A DNA stretch of 64,000 bases, from assembly GCA_001792895.1 (NCBI GenBank), contig MARA01000004.1, forward strand, positions 372,001-436,000. The letters run 5' to 3'. Source of the stretch: Lentinus brumalis. Lineage: Eukaryota > Basidiomycota > Agaricomycetes > Polyporales > Polyporaceae. Position numbers and translations under genes: made by a program. The notes below the pieces were generated by a model that saw nothing but the letters and a program-made list of their open reading frames with translations, had not been told where the DNA came from and did not search any database. Of this stretch, positions 54,265 to 64,000 are shown one piece after another. Numbering within the stretch: the first letter of the stretch is position 1; each line of letters starts with the position of its first letter.

Positions 54265-56048
54265 GAACCTCAACCTTCTGTCATCTTCACGACGTCCCCC
54301 GACGCGTCATGGTCGTCCTACACTCCAGACACCATCCCGTACAGGGATGCGAAGCTCGCCATCTCGTTCGAGACCCAGGAAATGATGGAGGAGACGCTCA
54401 TCCTCCTCCGCTTCAACTGTCCCGACCCGCAGTGCGACTTCATCGGGAACGGATGGAGCGACCTCAAGCTGCACACTCGGGCGACGCACGGGAAACTCAT
54501 GTGGTGAGTTCACCTACTACTCCGGCTCAGATACAGGAGTGAACATATCGGCACCACCAGCGATCTGTGCATACGCTTCAAGAAGGTCTTCGCCCACGAG
54601 CACGCCCTCTACGACCCCAATGTCCTCCCCATCCACCTGCCGTCCATGGTCAGAGGGCACAGACGCGACCACGGCAAGCAAGCGCAACAGATCGAAGGCG
54701 GCATCCATCCCCTGTGCGAGTTCTGCCGCGAGTGCTTCTTCGGCGACGACGAGCTCTACGCGCACATGCGTGAAAGGCACGAGGAGTGCTTCATCTGCAA
54801 GCGTAACGAGTGAAGGACAACTAGTGAGTCTTCCCGCAGTCTCGTACCTTCCTGTCGCTCATGGTTTATACTTCTCGGTTATCTCCGATCCGCCGTGCAG
54901 CTTCCGCAACTACGAAGCCCTGGTGCGTATCAGCACCTCAACCTACCACCATATCAGACAGACTGATCCGCCATGGCTACGCCACAGGAGGAGCACTTCA
55001 TGCACGCCCACTTCCGTGCAGACGCGCCGAGTGTCTCGCGCGCAAGTTCGTCGTGTTCGGCTCCGCGATCGACCTCAAAGCGCACCAGGTCGAGGAGCAC
55101 GGCGCCGAGATGTCTGCCCGCGACAAACGGGACGCCCGCCGCGTGGAGGCCGACTTCGAGTTCGAAGATGTCGGCGGCGGCGGCGCGGGCAGGCGCGGAC
55201 GGCGGGATAGAGGGGACCGTGAACGCGAACGCGAACGCGAGCCTCCACCGCACACAGCCGGCCCTCCTGGGTCTGGGCCGCGCCCCCAGGCCGCCGGGGC
55301 GCGGCGGAGAGAGGCGTTTGGCGGCAGCTTAACGGCCGGCGGCGGAGCGTCGAGCCAGCAGGCGACTCGCGGACCGTCGCCCAGCCCCGAGCTTGCAGAT
55401 GCGGACCCTCGATTATCGGCACTGGTGGTGCGCCTCACAAGCCTTGCGCCGAACCCGACGCACGCTGTGCCCGCGTCAAGGCTGCGATTCGCTCGTACCG
55501 GGCGAACGAGTCCGCGGCGCGCGACCTCATATCGACAGTGTGGAGCATCCTTGACCGAAACTTGGACGGCACTGCTAGCGTCGTGAACGCCCTGATTGAT
55601 GTCGTCGATGAGGAGGACAAGAAGCGAGACCTCCTCGCCGCGTGGAACGGGTTCAAGATCGAGGTACGTCAATACTCAGGGCAGCCGTGCCACGAGGGGA
55701 GCTAACGGATGCGCGCAGCAGAGAAACCAGTTCTCCGAGCTCGTGCCCGGGATGGTCGGACGCGGGCAGGCAGCGGCGAGGCTATCAGCGGAGCGCGAAG
55801 ACGATGCACCAGATGCAAGCTCGACCTTAGGGTGTTCTGGGGGTAGTATAGCGACGGTAGGGGCGGTGGGCAGGTCGTGCTGGAAGATGGGTGCAGGGGA
55901 GGTCTTGTTGACGTCGTTCGCATGCAGGAGATGTGTCTGTAGCACGAAATATATTTCTTTCGCCCGTCATATGTGCGAGTGCAGTCTCTCGAGGAGGAGG
56001 CCGCACGCAAACTCCGCGTTCGATCGAGCGGGTGAGATGAGGGAGTAA

Positions 56049-59000
56049 AGATATATTATCCAGCGAACTACGGTCTACTTCGGTGCAGGAGTACTACAGA
56101 GACAGTAACGCGTTCTGGCGGACTTTGCGCCCACACGAGAACAACGGGCGCCTATGCCCGACTTCGCGCGTTCTCCAAGTCCGCGACTCTGCTTCCGACC
56201 ACCATCACCTCTGCCTCTCTGCTACACGTCGCTCTCTACGGCCCAGTGAACACTGCATATAGCGACGTCAGCGCGGGCTTCCCACAGTCTCGACTACTAG
56301 TGTGCTCACCTGTGCCGCTCGGTACTAGTACTGTCTTTGAACACCTCTACGACGCGTCTCACGAGCTGGACGTGTACCGCGAGTGCAGCCGGACCCGCTG
56401 CAAACCAATCTGGTGAGTCTTGCGTCAATCAGCGCGCATAAGTATACAGCACAGGTACGTACCGGTCGACCCGGGTTGTGACGCGACTCCTGCCTTGGCG
56501 CGTCCGGGCGCGAAGCCTGGACCGTTGGCACGTCGCCTGGAAGTGATGCGCACGCGAACATTCGCTGGAAGATGCGTGCCATCTATCGCAGATTTGTCGT
56601 GCCGGAGGACTCCTAGATGCCAGTCGCGCCGTTCGCCGCACGTCTCTGCGTACTGCACGCGACACGGTTTGACTACCAGGCATGGGAGCACTGGACGACA
56701 ATGGAAATTCAGCTAGTGTCGCAAGTGCTTGGATGCCAAAGGTACTTACTGAATGTCTCCGCGGGGAGCCTGAGTGCTGATGTGATGTGATAGCCAGAGA
56801 CGCGTCCTCCGCGTGCATTTGCCTGCGTTGAAGTCGCGTGCTGACCTGCTTGGTATAACCGTGCGTCAGAAAATGAGGAGCAGCATGACGTGCGAGGAAG
56901 GTACGTGCCCGTTAGTCAAGACTACCAGGTAGGTCACGGTGGCACTCGTTGGCGATATGACGGTTGCGCCAGATTCCCGTGAGCTGGCCGAGCACCTGCA
57001 TCCGAAGAGACAGGACGTCTGGCCAGCTACACGAGGGAATCGAGAGGAGGTACGTACACGGCGTAGCGACCCGATGACCCATGCGCAGGTGGGGAGGTTC
57101 ACGCCGGCGATGCCGCAACCGTGAAGCAAGGTTGCCGTGACCTGGCTGATAGACGTAGACAGTCAGCGGCCGACCTCTCCTTTGAGGTGAAAGCTAGGGA
57201 TGTACCCATCTCGGAGACTTGGAGCATGCTGGTACGCTCAATCAGCCGCAGAAGTACGGCGTGGACTGCGTGCCACGTGCGGTCGTGTCTATGCGAACGA
57301 CGGTGGTGGAAGACGTTCGAGGACAAGGTGGTTAACATGACACTGACCCGACCTCGCACAGGAACATGATTGTCGTGTGCCGGTCGTCTGCGCAGGGACT
57401 ATCCGCCCAGCTTCGTCTTGTCGAAGCTCGTGGCAGCTGCTTGAAGGTACTAGCTGGGAGGTAGCTGCATGAGCACGATGGTTGAGTGGTGGGTGCTACA
57501 TACCAGATGCTCGTGTCTGCGTCGTTGGAGGCTGCTGTGTACCGTAGGGAGTCTTCAATACATCACGGCCGTTGTTCTTCATCAATGTGACTGTAGTGTG
57601 CACTGCAAAGGGACAAGAAGCCTCGAGGATCTCACATAGAACTAGGGGTTGGGGTCTCGAAGTGCCGGTATAATGGAGAGAGGGACAGGGAAGGAGGAGG
57701 GGCGAGAAGGAGGCTGAGGAGAACCGTAGGTCTTCTGGTAAGTAAGGCTAGAAGTTTCCATGGGAGAACTGACATCGTGAATGCTGAGTATCCGTGCATC
57801 CGTCCGACGGTATCGCGGGTTTCGTAAGAATCTCCTGGGTGGCTAAGGCTGCCATCTCAATAGAGCGTGCCTGCCCGGACATCCTGTTCGGTGACATCGG
57901 GTATAGCACATTCAAGCGGCCACAATTACCACCGTGTGCCGGATCTCCCTCCAGCTCGTGTTCTGCTTGTTCAGCGGTCCATACAATCCTCAGTACTCGT
58001 TTGTATCCTCGATCTCCAAAGCAACACTGTCCTCCTCGTCCTCATGGTAATTAGTGTTGACACCGCATGTGCTCTTCAGCCCGTTCCGAACAAAGCGCGG
58101 TCGTAACTTTAATTGACATGATCGATCGTCGGCTGCTCCCAGTGTTGGTTAAAGTTGGAGTGGCAGGTACAAGATGGGAAGCATGGCAGACTGGAGGCAG
58201 CTGAGTCGTAGATACTCTCGGAGCGTGCAGCCAAGATACCGTCCGGTGTTGCCCTACTACGAGAGCTCAGGCAGGTAGCAGGCGACAGAGATCGTTATTT
58301 TGCTAGGGTTTGGAAGGTGAAACACAGTGGCCAACCACCGTGGCACACGATACCGTCGTAGAAGAGAACAAGGTTTCGGGAGGCAACGACTTCCCAGCGC
58401 ATCTGAGCACCAGGTACTTATCCTGGCTTCTATACTATCAGAGGTGTCAGCTGAACGTGCGATGCAGCAGAATAGTGTCGGGTATACGAACGGAAGTCCT
58501 GTCATTGGCTTGAGTCACAGAAGGTGGAGTTTCGTGCGTGCTTCTCCGGGTGCATGCCCGCCAGGTCTAACCATTGGCATCTGCAAGGTTTGATGCATTG
58601 GCGTGCGGGGACTGGATCGTAGAGAGAAGGTTTGGCCAGTCGAATGTTTCTCTACTGCGTCTGTGTGGTATGACAGGTGTCAATGCGCCGGATGCAGGAC
58701 TCAGCGGTTGCAGCTGCTCATTGCGGTCATATAGTTGACAGGCCTGAAACAGCAGAGTCAGTGCCGACAGCGATGTTCGTCAACCGAAGTCGCCGTCCCG
58801 AACAAACTGGATGTGAATCTGTTCTTCCGAGTTACCTGAAGTACAAGCGAGTGAGTAATAGTCTTCTGGAGCGTACTTGTCATGTACGAGGCAATAGCTC
58901 GGTACAGCATACGCGACACAATGCAACCTGGCAGACAGCTCACGGGACGGTGACTGCCCCTGAGGCACATACCGGTTAGTTGCCAACCGCATGCCCGCTG

Positions 59001-62000
59001 AGGAATGTATACCGGGTGCGGGCACAACAATTGGGCCCGGGCAGAAACAAGTGTGAGATGGGCTTGCGCAGACGGCGCTGTGTCGTGAGCCCGGTGCTGC
59101 TGCATGATACCTATGACAAAGGGAAGATGTCAACCGCTTTACGCGTTTGAGTCGTGGTCGCGAAGGTGCATCGTCGACCGAGTTGCCAGCGTTGCGTGAG
59201 AGTGGCGGCATACTGAACAGGTTGTCTGCTGCGTGTTCGGGGCCTTGCATTGCGCAAATCACAGGTCGCAATCGGCGCGGATTGATACCTCGTGTCAAGT
59301 TGCCCGGTATCGCGTCGCCAGTAACGTCCGAATGCGAATGATATTCTTGCCAACTCAAGCGTGCTTGCAACTTGTCCGCGTCAGACATACCTGTGCCTCC
59401 ACAATTGAGAACAGCACCGGTGCACACAGATAAGGCACTGGAACGAGTACTTCAGCATGCAAGAGGGTGAAACGACATGAACATAAGCTCACCCTATGAC
59501 TTCTCAACGATGTAGAACCGAAGAGATACGGATCGCGCTGCTTCGTGCGTTGCGTGCGATCCTGCCAGCTGCCGCCTACTCGGGAGCCTGATCAAGTGCG
59601 TCTATTGTAAGCACAGGACGACACTCCCTGGAACTCATTGCTGGCGTGGGATGGCGAATTCTTCGCCAGTCCCCGGGCTGGTCATTCGTGAATCGTGCGT
59701 GTGCTACAGACATGATAATCGGCCAGACGACGAATAGACCGCCTCGAAATGCACGGCTGCTTACTAGGATCTGGCGGGAGTTCGAAGCAACCGAGAGACC
59801 TTGACGTCTTCGAGTCCCTCTCTCTGATGCTCGAGTGCGTCGTCAGGGACGCCGTGTCCACGCCGTGTCCACGCTGAGGCGAGTCGGGGGCTACGAGTGT
59901 GCGTATTCGAGCTAGCAAAGCTCCGACTCGAGAGCTTAGGACTAGCACCTCGAGCTGTAGTATGAACCTGCGCAACGGGTCGAGACTTCAGTACATACCA
60001 ATACACGCGCAGCGACAGAAAGACATACCTGCGAGCTGCTCTAAGTATCTTGTCCGACGGATCTTGAACCATGAGTGTAGTCAGGACGTCTCCCCGGTTC
60101 CCCATGAAGCACAAGCAAAGGCGAAGCTCGCCGCTCGCGTCCGGGCAATCTGCAATAGCCATGCCTGTCTACTGCTTAGTCCCAGCCCGATGATGTTCGC
60201 GACGGAGACAACAACATTGCTTGAGACGTTCTCGCCTGCTCTGAAACGAAACAATCAGCGTGAGCTTGTCGCAACCATGCGCCTTGGGCACCTCTTGAAT
60301 ATAAGACGATCGCCATGTGTTCGTCCCTGACGAAGGTCCAAATCGTACTTCGCGAGCCCTGCGATCATATCCAGTTAGTACGCCGTGGTTATCCGAGTCG
60401 TTCGTCTTGCAGCCTCCAAGGTGGCCTCGTGGAGATCACCATGCAAGGCTCGAGTACTGAGGGTACCGTCAGTCCCTACTGTTGGGACGTGAGCCTCGTC
60501 GAGGTGTACCTAGACATATGAGGACAGTCAGAAGGCCGATGTCCAAGTTCTCGACGACGCAGGCTTCCCGGGAACATCCTCACCGTCGTCTCAGTGAGCC
60601 TGCGCTCTCGCCACTCGGTTCCGTGTTTCGAAGGTGTCGAGGACACGCGGGCACAGTTCGCCGCCTCTGTGCATCGTCACGGCTGTCCGGGAATGCCGTC
60701 GTCTACTGCTGAGCGATATGTCTCCCCAACCGTCCCGTCGAGCGTGACTGCCAGGCCGTTGCCGCTTGCTTCTGGCCGCTACGTATACCCTCCGAAGACA
60801 GCGACACGTCGGTGGAGAGTCCTGTCATCGAGGAGTCGCGTCAGACTCGTCCATTCAGAATCCGAAAGAGAACGCGCGGGAGCGTACCGTCCAGCCACCG
60901 TTTAGACATCCGTATTAGCAGTGGCTTGATTGCTCGGGACTTTCACTCTCATTTTCCAGACCTCGACCGGCGCGGCATGTCCGTCGCTTGCATCCCATCG
61001 TCCTCGCCGTTCTCCAGTCTCAAACACGCAACATCCGCGTCCGCGTCCGTGTGCGCCGTGGGGCCCCAGCTTAACCTCGGAGGCAGCGTTCTCGAGCAGC
61101 CGCGCCGCACTGTGCACACAAACGTTCAAGTATGCGCCCTCGGACTCGGACTCCGCAGATGCGAATCCGGGCTGCACAGGAGGCGTCTCAGCGTACGCAC
61201 GCAAAGCCAAGGCCGGTATGTACGTACCTTCCGCAATCGACAGCCTTCGCCGCTCCGAGTTAGCATCGCAGGGCGGGTCTACCATTATTGCTGCCGTCCG
61301 ATGACAAGCACCCGTCCGTCCGAGCGACGAGGCAGACGTCGCTTCGCGCTTCGCAGTCGGTCCGGAAGGTGGGACGGTTGCGACCACGGCGACCGGGGCA
61401 GGTGCGCTGCACACGGATCGCCGGGTCGACGCCCTGTGCTCTCTGAGTCTCTGAGCTCACTCGGTGGTGACAATGGGTGAGTCGGACGGCGACACACCGA
61501 CGGGCTGTTAGACGCACTTCGACCGCAAGCCTCACGAAGTGTCCTGCCCCGGCGACTCGAAGATCGTCGATCGAAGCAGCGAGGTAGCGAGCGAGCGGGG
61601 CGGTGAAGCTTCAAGCTTCAAGGCCTGTACCCGAGCTCGGTGTCGATGTCGAGCGGGTGCCCAAGCCCTGATTGCGGCCCGAGTCATCTTGATTCTTCGC
61701 ATCTTCACGCTGTCTCTGCAGACGGTCCAGAGCTTGAGCCTTGCGTCGCGTCCTGTGGCTCGTCAGTTCGCAGTCGAAAGGTATGGGTTGGCTCTGCATA
61801 ACCATACTGGAAGAGTGCTGAGCCTGAGCGTCGCCGCGTGAACACAGATCGACCGAGGAGACGTACGTAACGTCCTGCCGCCGCGCCGGACGAGGCCGTC
61901 CATCTGGCCTGTAGCTTCCAAGCAACGCGCAGGCCCGACGTCGCGACGAGAGCGCCCCTCGAGCCGTCGCTCGGGTCCGGCGAGATCGACTCTGGAGCGT

Positions 62001-63490
62001 GTCAGTTTGGAGTTGAGCAGGGCGCACCATGGATGCAGCTCTGCTCAGGCTGAGGCAGCGAGGACTGTGGACTGTGGACTGTGGAACGACATGGCATTGT
62101 GTACTGTGCAACAGGAGCTAGGTACGGGACGCGTACGTGCGGAGGCGGACGGTCACGTCTCGGGTCGTCAGCACATCGCAACTGGGGCGACGTCGTGACT
62201 GAGACTCGCGAACAATGAACATACACACTCGTCGCTCCCATCTGGAACGGCGGCCGCTAGGCTTCCAAACGCCGTCATCGCGTACGGGTGCATGCCTTCG
62301 CAGAGCCGAACACGGAGAGGGCTGGCCCGTGCGCGAACGCCGCGCGTGGCGTGTTTGTCTGGCCCTAGACGTGTATAAGTACGGGCTGGAGGCGACCATG
62401 CTGTTCAGAGCTCGCTCCCTCACCTGTGCGCCGCCGACCCTCTCCCTTCCTCGTCGCCCGTCCTTGTCGTTGCCCTCTGTTGGCTCGTCATCGGGCTTGT
62501 CTATCCCACAACTGCGTCCGACGTCTGCCGGGCCATCCCACGACGTCGCGCTTTGCTCTCCGTGTCGACTGTTGGTGCATGGACTCAGGTGAGCGTGACG
62601 TCCGTCGACCTATCGAGGAAATGCTCACACCCGCCGCGTACAGGAACAGTGCGCTGCGTGACGCTGACAGTCGATATGTGAGGGGCGGGAGAGGTTCTTG
62701 CGTGCTCTGTGGGCGTCGGTTGCACGGCTGATAGGTCGGTTAGATAGACATGTTGTCGGAGGGAAGACCCGGGAGCATAGAAGGGACGTTGGCCGAGTCG
62801 GGATACGGTGCGCCTTGGCAAACGCGTCCAGAGAAGCAGCCGAAGGGCTACGTACGGGGAGGGTATGCTGCTTCGGAGGTCCGGCGAACCCGGACAGTGT
62901 GGTGGCCTGTATGTATGCGTGAATACATCAGTGGCGTCCGTGGCGAGCGTGTATGACATTCGCATGGTCGCGTGCGGGCGAACTTCGTCTCTCCCAGACT
63001 GGCAGTCGGTGTTAGGCGACAGTATACGGCAAGAAGCGGGCGCACCTGCTCAGACCGCGAAGGAGAGGCAGGGGGACGGTCGATGTTGCAGACTTGGGTG
63101 GGACTCGTCGATGCGTTGTGCTCGAAGCGAAGAGGAGGGCGTGATATGCGGGTATTGGACTCACCAGAGGCTGAGGGATCTGCTGCTCGGACTGCAACGG
63201 CGCCGGGCAAGACTCATAGTATTACTATCGACTTTGAGTACATGGTGCTGCTCGAGTGGCAGAGACGCGGGTGCATACAGACAGCTGGAGCGAGCCACGG
63301 GAAGCGGCGCAGACCTGAGGCCGGCGGACGGGCAGAGAGAGGGCGAGCCGAGGGGAGAGAACGAGGGGCGCATGACGACGGTGGCAAGCGAGTGCGGGTG
63401 ACGCGTGAGGAGGGCTCAGGCGCAGTCGACCAAGGGCGCAGAGGGCAAGCTGCGAGTCGTGCAGTCGAGGTCGAGGGCAGAGCGCGTTCG
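56049..63490. other. gene-poor part of unit copy 2
   Basis: Parallel to 45165-52718, with many substitutions and small indels. No gene family recognised. GTACGTAC-type motifs recur at matching places (for example near 56455, 57050, 61219 and 61861). The TATA-like TGTATAAGTAC is kept near 62371. Confidence 0.5.
60315..60521 (+). CDS. small conserved open frame, unit copy 2 (hypothetical)
   Basis: Counterpart of the frame at 49591-49788: 68 codons, MCSSLTKVQIVLREP at the start and CWDVSLVEVYLDI at the end, with two in-frame insertions relative to copy 1. Function unknown. Confidence 0.3.
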   Translation: MCSSLTKVQIVLREPCDHIQLVRRGYPSRSSCSLQGGLVEITMQGSSTEGTVSPYCWDVSLVEVYLDI

Positions 63491-64000
63491 TCTGCCGTGG
63501 CCCTTACTACACTCTCCCATCACTACTCGGAAGCTGTCCGGGCCCTTGCCTTTTCGGGAACCGGCTCCGCTGAGAGGCTTGCAGTCATCCTCATCTCGCC
63601 GTCTCCTCCTCCTCCTTCCTCCATCGGCCATTCACCTACCGCTATGTCTACTGCTTCGACGACGACTCAGGCTCGCGCTCAGAACACTCGCGGTCGCGGA
63701 GCACAGCGAGGACGGCGCGGGCGCGGAGGCCAGAAGAACGGTGCACCGCGCGATCCTGCACAGATCTCCAAGCCCGACCTCCCTGCTGCAAAGTCTGAGG
63801 CCCAGATCAATCAGAACGCAACCTCGCAAGAAGTCACAATGGTACCGATGCCGACGCCGAGCCGTCGACGAGAGCACCATCTGCTGGATTGCGCGGAGCC
63901 GGTCAAGTACTGGTCCCTCTCCGAGTGCAACCATAGGACTTGCCACGTCTGCGCCTTGCGCTTGCGGCCCTCTACAAGAAGCTGGAGTGCACATTTGCAA
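63491..64000 (+). repeat. tandem segmental duplication, unit copy 3 (cut by the window end)
   Basis: A third start of the same unit, TCTGCCGTGGCCC onward, in the same orientation. The array continues beyond the window. Confidence 0.88.
63644..64000 (+). pseudogene. HEL2 copy 3, 5' part only, with one-base deletions
   Basis: The ATG at 63644-63646 starts the same N-terminus as copy 1. Relative to copy 1, single bases are missing near 63835, 63863, 63889, 63966 and 63995, so the RING finger is out of frame here. The loss near 63835 is shared with copy 2; the others are private. The gene continues outside the window, so its overall state is unknown. Confidence 0.65.

Larger units (their letters stand above)
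52871..56048 (+). pseudogene. HEL2 copy 2, interrupted by indels and a long intron 1
   Basis: The ATG at 52871-52873 and the RING exon match copy 1 closely, as do the zinc-finger exons from 54265. Relative to copy 1, single bases are missing in exons near 53022, 53063, 54810, 55014 and 55474; each shifts the frame. No exon insertion relative to copy 1 was noticed. Intron 1 is 1,033 bp instead of 56 bp but keeps GT and AG ends. The 3' end lost most of the Gly-rich repeat and would read through to a TAA at 56046-56048. As given, the sequence cannot encode full-length Hel2. Because substitutions are few, either inactivation is very recent or the one-base losses are assembly errors. Confidence 0.75.
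52719..63490 (+). repeat. tandem segmental duplication, unit copy 2 (about 10.8 kb)
   Basis: Starts again at TCTGCCGTGGCCC and runs parallel to copy 1. HEL2 exons are nearly identical to copy 1, parts of the non-coding block (for example around 56200-56900) differ much more. It is longer chiefly because of about 1 kb of extra DNA in HEL2 intron 1. Confidence 0.9.

Noticed and set aside
1..64000. tRNA, rRNA, CRISPR and prokaryotic signals
   Set aside because: No cloverleaf-like B-box context, no rRNA sequence and no spaced short repeats were seen; the gene structure is eukaryotic throughout.

Overview
This window is nuclear DNA of a filamentous fungus, almost certainly an Agaricomycete and probably close to the Polyporales. 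The evidence is eukaryotic gene structure throughout (introns of about 45-60 bp with GTRNGT-type donors, read directly from the sequence), GC-rich compact genes, and families typical of mushroom-forming fungi: large F-box proteins, a DUF6593-like protein, a TKL-type kinase and an expanded family of small zinc-binding-dehydrogenase-like reductases. No tRNA, rRNA or CRISPR-like array was seen.

Layout. 1.2-3.7 kb: an MFS transporter of the allantoate permease (Dal5) type, convergent with an F-box gene (3.9-5.1 kb) that carries an apparent frameshift. 5.3-18.3 kb: an array of paralogous medium-chain reductases (enoyl-reductase-like), with one decayed relic, one plus-strand gene and four minus-strand genes; the fourth has a C-terminal frameshift, and a second, complete F-box gene lies inside the array. 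19.0-38.7 kb: a block of conserved cell-biology genes: CTF18 (alternative clamp loader), an Aro8-like aminotransferase, a DUF6593-like protein, an acyl-CoA synthetase with a peroxisomal C-terminus, an RCC1-family Ran exchange factor, a large SAP-SAP-kinase protein with an unusual ATP-binding lysine arrangement, and another F-box protein. 39.4-42.7 kb: a SAM-dependent methyltransferase gene that looks broken.

42.8-64.0 kb: a direct tandem duplication of a unit of about 10 kb. Each unit starts with the HEL2/ZNF598 ribosome-quality-control E3 ligase gene and continues with about 7.5 kb of DNA without a recognisable gene. Copy 1 (9.9 kb) holds an intact HEL2; copy 2 (10.8 kb) holds a HEL2 with about 1 kb extra in intron 1 and several one-base deletions; copy 3 is cut by the window end and also carries one-base deletions. 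The array therefore continues beyond the window.

How the genes relate. Most neighbours are unrelated housekeeping genes. Two regions are dynamic: the reductase array (duplication, decay, F-box gene inside) and the HEL2 tandem repeat. Regulatory signals readable from sequence include TATA boxes close to several starts, three MCB motifs (ACGCGT) upstream of CTF18, and paired CACGTG sites in the divergent RCC1/kinase promoter. All functions are assigned from recognisable motifs and remembered family patterns, not from a database search.
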